DNA of 64,000 nt, taken from Gordionus sp. m RMFG-2023 (Eukaryota > Nematomorpha > Gordioida > Chordodea > Parachordodidae). Below, in pieces: positions 11,124 through 23,700 of this stretch. Each line of letters opens with the position of its first letter. Position 1 is the stretch's first letter. A program made the translations under genes and the position numbers. The notes beneath the pieces were generated by a model, which saw only the letters and a program-made list of their open reading frames with translations, had not been told where the DNA came from and did no database searches. Where the stretch lies: contig NC_088775.1 of the NCBI RefSeq assembly GCF_954871325.1, forward strand, positions 13,121,561 through 13,185,560, in the 5' to 3' direction.

Positions 11124-13329
11124 CAGTGTTGTTAAAATAGCGCTAGCGCGCTACTTTTTTCAGTAGCGGTAGCTTTAGCGGGCTACTTTTTTTTAGAAAA
11201 TAACGATAGCGGTAGCTCGCTACTTTTAATTTTATATAATAAATACATCTAAAAATTATTAAATTATATTTTTTATTAAATCTAAATTATAATCCTTTTA
11301 TTTAATTTAATTTTGAAATTTATATTTAAAAATATACATTATAAATCTAGTTAGCATTATAAATTTATTTATTAAAAATGTGTGAGATTGTTGAAGATAG
11401 CGAAATTTCTTTGGAAAATGAGAAAAATATAGATTATCCTTTCCCAAAATTCAAAAAATATGAAGAAAAAATTACTACTGGATATCGGTTTTGATGCAAG
11501 ATGTGTCGCAAAATTTTATCCTCAAATCATACAAGCAGCTTTAATTTGACAAAACATTTAAAGGTAATATATTAAACAAATTTAATATCAATGTGTAGGC
11601 TAATCCTTGATTTTTAAAATAAATTTAAATCAAAGACCAATCATTTTTTTATATATATTCATAAATTTTATCTAAATTATTTAAAACATTTTAAAATAGT
11701 TATTTCAATCATTTTTATGTATTTATCTCCTACATAATTTTTTTTATTCTAAGTATTACTGTTATAAATTTAGACTGTTCACACCTCAAATTATAAAGGA
11801 AAAATATCACAAATGTTTTGGGGTAATGGAAGAGGATACATTCACATCTAAATCAAATTTAATTCAAACAAAATTAATCAATTTGGATTAATCAACACCA
11901 GGTGTACAAAAATTGGCTGTCAAAGTCATAATGAACTTTATAATAGATACTGTTTAACCATTATCCTTGGTGGATAATGGTTCTTTTATAAAGATAAACA
12001 CTTTTTCTCCACGTACTAAGATATTTTGCAGGCAGACATTGATGGCAAGAATTTTAGCTTTAAAGAATCTTTAATATTAATATCAGATGTCTCCTACATC
12101 TGTACAACAGCAGATTGCTGGGCGCACAATAGAATAAAAATGTTTATTTTCTGATTTATAATATGATATTCATATTTTTAGAGCTTATTTAGGAGTGACC
12201 GCACATTGGATTGATCCAAAAAATCTTAAACGAAAATCTTTAGCATTGGCTATAAAAAGAATAATTGGCTGTCAGATTTGTGACATTCTAGCAAATATTA
12301 TTTCAGAAATCTATGTCTTACAAAATCCTCACTTAAAAGCTTGGAAGGGCAAGATAATATGAGCATGGGATATTATGTTCCCACATTGAGTATATTAATT
12401 AGCTCATAATCTAAAATTTTGCCAAAAACTGGTAGTCTATGCTAAAAGGCATTGAGAAGGGGTCAAAACTTTATTTTTATTATACAATTATATAAAATGA
12501 ATAATTTATTGCTAGATTAGCCATAATTTAAATTGGCTTAATTTAACAAAATCTATAATATTAATATATAGTATTAATTAATAATTCAAAATAATATATT
12601 ATTAATTCCTTGTGTATAATATGCTATTTTAATATTTTTTTTATAAATGAATCTAAATCTCTGATAAATTTATATCTTGAAAATTAAAAAGGTATTCTTC
12701 TTTCTTTATAATAAATACAATTGCTTTATATAAATTAGATTTCCAAATCTGTATGACGATGATAATGTAATAGCTGCTATCGTCCATCCTAGTTTCAAGT
12801 TAAATTGGCCATACATTAATTTGACTGAATCTAAAGGGCAACTTGATAGGCTGATGGTAACGTTAAAAAATGCCACGCCAAACCACGATACCAATACTAT
12901 AGCAAGATCGAAACTGCGGCCTTCCATAGACAATTTTTTTGAAATAAATAATAATAATATTATTGAACCTTTAGATGCTTTTTTTTTAATCTAAAAATAC
13001 ACTTTTAAATATTTTTGATAATTTTTTCCATATAAAAAGTGTGTTTATTAAATTTAATAATCGTTGCCTCAGGTGCTAGTGCTAAACGATTATTTATTTT
13101 TGCAAAGCTTATACTTTCTGATCTAGGCTCTAGACTTGGGGATAACAGTACCATGTTTTATTGAAGTGCAATAATAAATAAATTATATATATATATGTAA
13201 CAAATTATAATCATGTTTTTTACCAATATTTTTTAAAAAAATCAAAATAGCGTAAAAAGTAGCTAATAGCGCGCTACTCATTTGAAAACGATAACGCGCT
13301 ATTTTTAAAAGTAGCGTTTAACAACCCTG
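11124..13329 (+). mobile_element. hAT transposon with exact 8-base target duplication
   Basis: The ends are CAGTGTTGTTAAA and TTTAACAACCCTG, with sub-terminal TAGCGCGCTAC motifs inverted between the two ends. The flanking duplication is TTAATTAT at 11116-11123 and 13330-13337, perfect over 8 bases. Length is 2206 bases. Decayed transposase lies on the plus strand: a BED-type finger (FPKFKKYEEK, then NLTKHLK), a middle part with GVTAHWIDPKNLKRKSLALA, and a C-terminal block with SAKRLFIFAKLILSDL. Because the duplication is still perfect, insertion is probably younger than the decay of its gene suggests. Confidence 0.92.
11378..13165 (+). pseudogene. Decayed BED-finger hAT transposase
   Basis: Three recognisable blocks are in the expected order: the BED zinc finger near 11380-11570, the catalytic middle near 12180-12360 (YLGVTAHWIDP-like), and the dimerisation end near 12750-13165. 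The blocks are separated by stops and frame changes, so no functional protein is likely. The antisense open frame at 12706-12933 is a shadow of this gene. Confidence 0.75.
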
Positions 13330-13439
13330 TTAATTATATATTGAATTCTAAGAATTCATTAAAATTATTATAAATGGGCAAATAATATCGATAACATATG
13401 ATAATATTACTTTGACGTTAATTTATTATTGTTAATTTA

Positions 13440-13765
13440 AGTGGGTAATCGGCTAAAAATCTCGTATAAGCCTAATCCGAATTAATAAATAAGTAGGCTT
13501 CGGCTAAGGAGTTCGGATAAGCGTTCGTCAGCGTTACGTAAGATAAGCCTAGCATTAATTATTTATTTATTAAAATTATTTATATATTATTTTATTCATA
13601 TTTATTAACGCTGACGGACGATTAGCCGAGCTCTTTGACCAATGCCTAATTTTTGACCAATTTGTTTTAACCGATTTTTCGGCTAAGCATTATTAAGCTT
13701 AGCTGATTTTTTGAACAAAATATTTGCCAACTCTTAGGTCGGCCTAATGGGGACTCTGCTATTTA
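13440..13765. mobile_element. Relic related to the foldback element (GGCTAA-rich)
   Basis: It contains GTAATCGGCTAAAAAT near the left and repeated GGCTAAGC/TTAGCCGA blocks, with an AT-rich centre (GCATTAATTATTTATTTATT) that also occurs just inside the ends of the 19585-22908 element. An internal inverted pair (GTCAGCGTTACG / AACGCTGACGGACG) is visible. No clean target duplication was found, so the borders are approximate. Confidence 0.45.
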
Positions 13766-14135
13766 TATTTTCTCTACCTAAAATTTACAAGTATCAATAA
13801 AAATGGAATAAACAATTTTATAAATCTATCTATCCTTTAATAAATCGTACTATTTAAATTTTATAAAATGAATTTGAAATGAAGGAGGTGAGAGAAAACG
13901 AAATTTAAGGTATATCAATTATTTTTGTCGACAAATTTCTAAACAAATCTTTATTTTAAAAAAAATATCATAATCGCGCGCATAACTTTGATTTATAAAT
14001 ATTGAGGGAATTTTATATCAATTTTTGGATTCGGCCATTTGATCATCGCTAATACATATCCAATAACCATTCAGATCTTCTTGCCATATACTCACCTATT
14101 CATAAAAATTTATTCAATTATATACATTACATATT

Positions 14136-14260
14136 TAGTGTTGTTAAACGGCTAGCCCCAATATTTTATCCAAAAAATATTATGCTAGTAAAGATTTTGG
14201 TCATCAGAAAGGTTTGGTCTATTAACGAAATCTCGAGGCTTGCTTAATATTATTTTGTTT
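14136..14260. mobile_element. Partial MITE, TAGTGTTGTTAAACGGCT family
   Basis: It starts TAGTGTTGTTAAACGGCTAG and continues with CCAATATTTT...CTCGAGGCTTGC, a sequence shared in reverse orientation with 49221-49410 and more distantly with 36460-36660. A matching opposite end (TTTAACAACACTA) occurs at 17308-17320. The flanks of the two do not form a target duplication, so I do not claim a single 3.2 kb element. Confidence 0.45.
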
Positions 14261-14784
14261 TAAATGTTTATTTATATTCGACTAAATCGAAAAAAAATTA
14301 TTTCAATAATATATAAAACAATAGACTTGTAGGCGATTATCAATAAAATGACATTTAAAAAATTATGAATCGGAGCTTTGGTCGAAATTTAAAATATATC
14401 GTCGGCCGAGGATTTTAGTGTTCTATCTAAATCAACTTTTTCTTGGATGAATCAATTAGTCAGTTGGTAATTTTTCAAAATCAACATTAAAAATCAGAGA
14501 CCTGTAGAGGTACCATTTGCACGGCCCGGCCCAGATTTTTTTTAAAAAAATATACTACATTATTTTTAATTGTTATAGATAGCGATTTAAAATATACTGC
14601 CCGGCCGGGTATTTTAAAATTTCAGGCCCGGCCTGAAAGTCTCATTATATAATATAATTTAAAATAATTATTTATACGATAGTGTTTAATGCTCCACTGA
14701 AAAATTTTGCATAATGGATCTAGAACACTATAATAGTCAACCGACGATATCTAAATGATATCAATTATAACATGATGATCAAAA

Positions 14785-17700
14785 TTATTTAAAATGACCA
14801 AGGCCTAAAAATTCAACTTCTTTAGGTTCTTGTAATTTTACAACTATATAATTATATTAACGGATATTTAAACTTGCCTTATTATCACCTTCGCTAACGG
14901 CTAATATAGAACCGGTTATAGACCAACTCAAGTGCCATACAGCACCTTCAAAGGTATGAAGGATTCGACTCTTCCAATTTTTGGTATCGATATTATCGTT
15001 TTTCCATATAATAACTTTCCTATCCTTGGATATAAATGAAACAATGGGAAAAATATATATATATAAGTTGATTATAATTTTGTTTAAATGTTGCAGTAAA
15101 AAAATTATAATATTTCAGCGAATATGAAACTCATTGTTTTTATCCAAAATTATATATTTTCTTTCCTTATTATTAGGGTTGCGGGCTGCACCAATTCCCC
15201 TCTTTTTGACCAAATCCGACCAGATATTTGTCGATAATGGCTAACCTATTTTTACATTGATTTTTATATAATTTTTAGGTAACGCGATAGTTAAATAGGT
15301 TTTCCCGACATGCGCAATAGATTAAATTCCAACAATATTATTGGTTTACTTTTACACTTTCAAAATATTTTTTTTTTAAATATAATGAACAAAATTTTTA
15401 TTAAATAAAAATTTAATATCATGATATGATTGTTGTGGCAGAAAAATGTTCTAAGAACGAGCTGGAAATTCCTATTCATTACGTTATAAAATGTGTAGGA
15501 GATCTATCTCTTTTTAATCATGGTTTGGTTATTTTTACATATGAATTACAATATATTAAGCAATATTTGAAAACGTTAAAACAAAAATCCATCAATTAAT
15601 TAGACTAATTATACAATATTTAACTAGAAAAACAAGAGTAGAATGCGTATCTGGCATAAGCTTAACTCAAAAATGGGAAATTCATTTAATCATTTGAAAT
15701 TAAATATAGGTTTCATATTTTTAGATATGCTATAGAGCTTTTGAAGACAACATGGTATATAAGCTTGATGGACCAGTCGAATTATAGAAATAGATGAGAC
15801 ACATCTATTCAGGAAAAAATATAAGAGTCCTATCTAGTAGAGCAATCTGGATTGTTAGGGGAATCTGCAGAAGAACAAAATTGATTCTTAGAGGCAGTTG
15901 TCTCTCGGGAAAGATATTCATAATTAGTGATAATTAAATATTTATGAATATTCTACAAACATGACAGATAGCTGGAAAAGGTACTAAAACATTTATTGCA
16001 CTTTATATTATATAGCGATAAATTATTGAATACATATAATCATGATCATTACATGGTCAATCATTAAGAAAATTTTGTATCAAGATTTGACCTCTCTATA
16101 CATACTCAAACCATTGAAAGGCAATGGAGAAGCTTAAAAAATAACATACCAAGAACAGGGGATAGACAAAAGACGAATTTATATTTAAATGAATATATAT
16201 TTTTTAAAAAACTTGTAATCTCAATGTACAAGAAAAATTATTTATTTTATTTGTATATATTAAATTATAATAAATATTATATTGAATAGTAGATAATAAA
16301 ATTTTGAAATATTTGTTCATTATGAATTCATATAAATATACAAGCATATCAATTATAAGCACTAGATTAAAAGTTGTCTTATATGACTATTGAGTAGAAA
16401 AAAAACATTTATGAATATTCTACAAACATGACAGATTGCTGGAAAAGGTACTAAAACATTTATTGCACTTTATATTATATAGCGATAAATTATTGAATAC
16501 ATATAACATGATCATTACAAGGTCAATCATTAAGAAAATTTTGTATCAAGATTAGTAATGTTATTTATTTATGATACTTTTATTTAATAAAAAATATTTG
16601 AATATAAATCAATTAGAACATCTAAATTGAAAGGTAATAATAAAGAGTATCTAAGTATATTTTAATAGAATGAATATAGCTTATAAGTTAATTATAAGAA
16701 GTATTTTTATATAAGTATAATCCAAACACATATTTTAGCATTTTTGATAATTGATCTTAATGAATGAATATGAATAGACTTGATAATGAATTAGATGTCA
16801 CTGTTTCTTTTTAAAATATTATTTTATAACTAAAAAAATAGCGTATAAAAATTAACCAATAATATTGTTAGATGTCGGGAAAACCTATTAAACTATCGAC
16901 TTATCTATTGTTTTTATCCAAATTATATCCTTAATTATTTTGGGGTTAGGTCAAGAAATAATAAAATAGTTTTCTTGCATCGTACAGAAATCTATAATCA
17001 TAAAGTTTGAATTTGAATATAATGTCTATGAGAATCTCAATCCTTAGTAGATAGATTATATTTTATAAAAAAATTCTCCGTGTATTCTTTTTAAAGCTAT
17101 TTTATCTGAATTATTAAAAATCCTCACTCCAAAAAAAATATCATCGATCTTTATCATCGTGGACTAATGAATAGTTTTGTTAAATTACCTAATTTTGGCC
17201 AACTTACTAAATGTTTATCCTTATCTGAATCTTCAAGTTGAGACTCAACTTAGAGGTATAAATCAATTTATAGATCAAAGGTTAACTAAGCCATAATGTA
17301 GCTGGAATTTAACAACACTATTAATGAAAATGATGTTAATCATTGAGGGAATATATTGAATTAACATTTTCCCAGGGAATTTAAAATTGTTTTTGATAAT
17401 TTATGCTTTTATTTCCTTAAATGATTTTTATTGGATAACTTTCTAGATGGACCATAAAAAATATTTTTGATACTAAATGCTGTTTAGCTGAGAAAAATAA
17501 ATAACCTATTTTTAATGACATGCATGTTGATTTTCGTGTAAAAACGGACAAGCCATCTTAAAATATTTTGTAAACATATAAAAAGAGAGATGCAGACACA
17601 ATTGTGAAACCTCTACCAATATTTGCTTAAATTTTGTATAAAAATGTTATAATAAAGTTATCAGAGAAATCGGTTAAAATATACATGAGAACCAAATCTA

Positions 17701-20700
17701 AGTAACATCTAATTAGCTCCTAATCATTTGCAAAATTTCTAGATAATTAAAAATGATATTTATATTCTTAATTTATTTAAGGTAATTGGAAAAATTGTGG
17801 AACAGAAAATTCTATACATTTTCTCCTATCAGATATGAAGGGTCTTCTTACTGAAGACAGAAATATATTTTTTGGAAGAGATTAACATTAAACCTTAAAA
17901 TTTCTATCCAACCCTGATACAAGAATAAAAATTTATTGTTTAGGGGAAAAAATTAAAAAAAAAACCCAAAATTTGTATAAAAAATGCTAGTAAATATTTT
18001 AGGAAAGGTCATCAACGAAATATTTTCCCAAAATTTCTAAATATGGATTTTGCAAAGCCAGAAATTAACTGTAGTTAAAATCGAGTACGATATTTTGGAT
18101 ATTTATAACAAAAATTATGTATAATCAGTTTATTAAAATAGGGAATTCTAGATATCAATCCATTGTACGTTGTATTACGTAAAATCTGTATAAAAATATA
18201 TTAGACAAATATAAAACAAATAGTGTAAAGGTTGTGATAATCGATTCACCAATAGTGGGATTCATCACACATCTCTCTATTTGAGGGCTCATTCAAAAGA
18301 TAGAATTCTAAATTGTAGTGAATTAAACCAAATTGGCTTCCAGTAAGATATATAAAACGGAGTATATTAAAAATAACTGAGTATCTTTTGAGCCATTTAA
18401 AAAGAGATCAGCAAGTTCGTCCAAAACAAGACGCAGCCTGGAGCAACCTGGTAAAAATAATTCTGTCTGCAATGTCCAATCAAAAAATTTAAAAAAAACA
18501 AATATAGGTATCACGTGATTCTCAACCAATTTAATTTAAAATCACTCTGGATTTGTAGCTAATGGAACCATAAAATAATAACTGATAAATTTTACCAATA
18601 TTATAATTTTAATTTATTATTTAAAAATCATTTTAAGTTTTATTTATGGTTATTATGTCTTTATAATTTTTAGAAATTTTTAACTAATGACTAAATTCTT
18701 ATTTTTAATGATGTTTTCAAATTTAATGAACTCTTCGAAAGATGACAAATTTTAGATATTAGTTCTTTATTTGAATCTCGAATCATTATCCACTTAAATC
18801 GGTTAGATTAATTATTAAATGGTTACAAATATTTATATTTATTGAATTTCCTAGACAGAGCAATTAGAATATGTTTTCGGAATTGGACTGAATTTAAAAA
18901 TTTCAAAGTTAACATTCGCATTTTAGCCATGCCAATTAACTAATTAGTTTATATAAAATTCATTATGTTCATAAATTTAATCTTGTGATAGCTATTAGAC
19001 TTTAAAGTTGATCACCTCATTTATGATAAGAGCGCAAATAAAAGATCCCCAATCAGGGGCCCATAACCTTTGTTCTGAATTAAATTTTCTTGCGATAACC
19101 ATTAGTCTCGTGGGCACTGTTAATATCATCTGGATTGCAAGTTTAATTTTAATCATACACAGGACGAATTTTACCAAAAAAACAGATCAGAAAATATATA
19201 GAAATTGACACTGTAACTCTACCTGCCGAGAAGGGTTTAATAAGACATTGATATTCGTATATAAAAATTTAATATGCTCTAAGGTTTCAATATTTGTTAA
19301 ATTGGAAAAGGTATTACAAATTAATATAAAGTTGTAAGTATATGGCTTGAAATTGTTTGGAATGATAGATTTTAAAAACAAAACGACTTCATTTAATAAA
19401 ATGAACAATTTCATCACTTTATATTGCATGGTTATATTAAGCTTTTGGTGACATTTTTTGGATCCCATGATCAATTGATTAAAATATTAAGAAATATTAT
19501 TATTTAATCTAAATTATTTAATTTTATTAATAAAAAACCATGATTTTCCAATCCTATTGTAAAAGTATATAATATTGATGGCTTTAGTGTTGCGTAATCG
19601 GCTAATTTTAGCCGACTAAAAAACGGCTTAGCCGAGATTTTAGGTGGAAAAATCGGCTAAAGCCTAAAAATCGGCTAAGCCTAAAAATGGGCTAAGCCTA
19701 AAAATTGGCTAAAATAAATTAGTCAAAATTTTGCATCGATGCTTAGCATTAATTATTATTTATTTATTTTAGTAAAATAATTTATTTTATTTATATTTAA
19801 TGTAAATATTTTATTATTATCAACAAATAAACATGATATGATTTAATATTTTTTATTTATATTATTATATTTTGAAATGAAAATAAATTTATTTATTTGA
19901 TGTTATTTTAATAAAAAAAATAATATGCTGCTATATTGTAAAAATGTAATATTCTTTTTAATATAATTTATTAGTGATTTTCACAATCTTCTTTGTAAAT
20001 ACATCTTTTATTGAGGAATTATATTGTAAATTTTATTAGATAAATAAACAATCTTTTAGGTGAAATCTTTTATCATTTTTTTAAAATTATCTATTTATTA
20101 TTAAATGAGGTGAAATTTATGAAACTTTTTTGATGTTATTTTATATGATCTTTTTAAGGATAATATTTTAATGTGACAATTGTCATAATCGTTCTTTTAT
20201 AAGTTTTTTGAATTTTTTTGACGAAAATATGTTAAAATAAGTATTAATAACATGTGTAAATATAAATTTAGTGAAGATGTACCATAGAAAAGTGACAAGT
20301 GTCATAATCGTTATTTTATAAGTTTTTTGAAGAAAATATGTTAAAATAAGTATTAAAAACATGTTTAAATAAAAATTTAGTGAAGATTTACCATAGAAAA
20401 GTGACAATTGTCATAATCGTTATTTTATAAGTTTTTTGAATTTTATTGAAGAAAATATGTTAAAATAAGTATTAAAAACATGTTTAAATAAAAATTTAGT
20501 GAAGATGTACCATAGAAAAGTGACAATTGTCATAATCGTTATTTTATAAGTTTTTTGAATTTTATTGAAGAAAATATGTTAAAATAAGTAATAAAAACAT
20601 GTTTAAATAAAAATTTAGTGAAGATGTACCATAGAAAAGTGACAATTGTCATAATCGTTATTTTATAAGTTTTTTGAAGAAAATATGTTAAAATAAGTAT

Positions 20701-23700
20701 TAAAAACATGTTTAAATAAAAATTTAGTGAAGATGTACCATAGAAAAGTGACAATTGTCATAATCGTTATTTTATAAGTTTTTTGAATTTTTTTAAAGAA
20801 AATATGTTAGAATAAGTATTGATAACATGTTTAAATAAAATTTAGTGAAGATGTACCATAGAAAATTGACATTGTCATAATCGTTATTTTTAAAGTTTTT
20901 TGACGAAAATATGTTAAAATAAGCATTAATAAGATGTTTAAATATAAATTTAGTGAAGAGACAATGAAAAGTGACAATTGTCATAATCGTTATTTTTAAA
21001 ATTTTTTTGACGAAAATATGTTAAAATAAGTATTAATAACATGTGTAAATATAAATTTAGTGAAGATGTACCAATGAAAAGTGACATTTGTCATAATCGT
21101 TATTTTTAAAGTTTTTTGAATTTTTTTGACGAAAATATGTTAAAATAAGTATTAATAAGATGTTTAAATATAAATTTAGTGAAGACAATGAAAAGTGACA
21201 ATTGTCATAATCGTTATTTATAAAGTTTTTTGAATTTTTTTGACGAAAATATTTTAAAATAACTATTGATAACATGTTTAAATAAAAATTTAGTGAAGTT
21301 GTACTCTAGATAAGCGACAATTGTCATAATCATTATTTTTAAAGTTTTTTGATTTTTATTGACAAAACTTTAAAAATAGCGATTATGACAATTGTCACTT
21401 TTCATTGGTACATCTTCACTAAATTTATATTTACACATGTTATTAATACTTATTTTAACATATTTTCGTCAAAAAAACTTTAAAAATAACGATTATGACA
21501 ATTGTCACTTTTCTATGGTACATCTTCACTAAATTTATATTTACACATGTTATTAATACTTATTTCAACAAATTTTCGTCAAAAAAATTCAAAAACTTTA
21601 AAATTAACGATTATGACAATTGTCACTTTTCATTGGTACATCTTCACTAAATTTATATTTACATATGTTATTAATACTTATTTTAACATATTTTCGTCAA
21701 AAAAATTCAAAAAACTTTAAAAATAACGATTATGACAATTGTCACTTTTCTATGGTACATCTTCACTAAATTTATATTTACACATGTTATTAATACTTAT
21801 TTTAACAAATTTTTGTCAAAAAAATTCAAAAAACTTTAAAATTAACGATTATGACAATTGTCACTTTTCATTGGTACATCTTCACTAAATTTATATTTAC
21901 ACATGTTATTAATACTTATTTTAACATATATTTGTCAAAAAAATTTAAAAAACTTTAAAAATAACGATTATGATAATTGTCACTTTTCATTGGTACATCT
22001 TCACTAAATTTATATTTACATATGTTATTAATACTTATTTTAACATATTTTCGTCAAAAAAACTTGAAAAATAACGATTATGACAATTGTCACTTTTCTT
22101 TGGTACATCTTCACTAAATTTATATTTACACATGTTATTAATACTTATTTTAACATATTTTCGTCAAAAAAATTCAAAAAACTTTAAAAATAGCGATTAT
22201 GACAATTGTCACTTTTCATTGGTACATCTTCACTAAATTTATATTTACACATGTTATTAATACTTATTTTAACATATTTTCGTCAAAAAAATTCAAAAAA
22301 CTTATAAAAGAACGATTATGACAATTGTCACATTAAAATATTATCCTTAAAAAGATCATATAAAATAACATCAAAAAAGTTTCATAAAATCCACCTCATT
22401 TAATAATAAATAGATAATTTTAAAAAAATGATAAAAGATTTCACCTAAAAGATTGTTTATTTATCTAATAAAATTTACAATATAATTCCTCAATAAAAGA
22501 TGTATTTACAAAGAAGATTGTGAAAATCACTAATAAATTATATTAAAAAGAATATTACATTTTTACAATATAGCAGCATATTATTTTTTTTATTAAAATA
22601 ACATCAAATAAATAAATTTATTTTCATTTCAAAATATAATAATATAAATAAAAAATATTAAATCATATCATGTTTATTTGTTGATAATAATAAAATATTT
22701 ACATTAAATATAAATAAAATAAATTATTTTACTAAAATAAATAAATAATAATTAATACTAAGCATCGATGCAGAATTTTGACTAATTTAATTTTAGCAGA
22801 TTTATATTTTCTTAGCCGATTTTTAGGCTTACCTAATTAGGCTTAGCCGATTTTTAAGCTTTGCCTTATTAGGCTTAGGCGTAGTTTTTAGCCGATTACG
22901 CAACACTAGATGGCTTTATTAATAAAATTATTCGATTTTGTTGAATCAAATCTTAGATATAAATAATAAGATTTATTTGTTCTGATAAATAAAATAAATA
23001 ATAGGTGCCTAAATGTTTATTAACAAAGCTATAGGATTGCAATAATTTAAATAAAAACTTGAGAGCATGTAGCTATAGTTTGTTCATTTATTCCTATAGA
23101 TGGCGCCCAGGCAACATCCCTAACCCAGTCAGTATGACTTTCAAGTACACAATTCTCCTCCCATTTACCATCAGATTCCCTTTTAAGTTGTTATATAAAA
23201 TAGCTATTATTCAAATAAAAATAGATAAATTATCAACTAAAAGTAAGGTCATAGCAAATCATATAAACTATTATAATAATAACTATCAGAGATACATTTT
23301 AGGCACCGAATTTGATACTGCATGGTCTAGACCCATAAAATCATGGTTTTTGGCTCAAGGCCGCCCATGGTCTAGTGGCAAAATTTTGTGACCTTGAAAA
23401 ACATAAATAATAAAAAGTAAAACCCTACATGGACCTATCAACAGAGACATGTTGACCTTGTTCAAAATTTATTTTTCACTGGACCGAACATCGGCAAAAA
23501 TTGAAAAAATTATCATTTTCCTAATGAAAGAATTAACTACAAAATTATATATTATCCTTTATTCAGCAATAATAATTTTTCAAATATTGTTGAAATATCG
23601 TAGTGTTAATATAAAATAAAAATTTTGGATTGGACCCGACTATTTCTAATATAAATTTTAGGATCAGACCTTAAAAATAATTTTCGGATAGAATTGGTTG

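Noticed and set aside
14136-17320. A single 3.2 kb element with TAGTGTTGTTAAA ... TTTAACAACACTA ends
   Set aside because: The flanks (TACATATT and TTAATGAA) do not form a target duplication, and the left part is explained as a short MITE.
20183-21720. Five repeated open frames of 63-74 codons
   Set aside because: They are generated by the tandem unit of the foldback element and occur in mirror image on both strands.
20170-22330. CRISPR-like array
   Set aside because: Units are 100-120 bases, nearly identical throughout with no unique spacers, and the host is a eukaryote.
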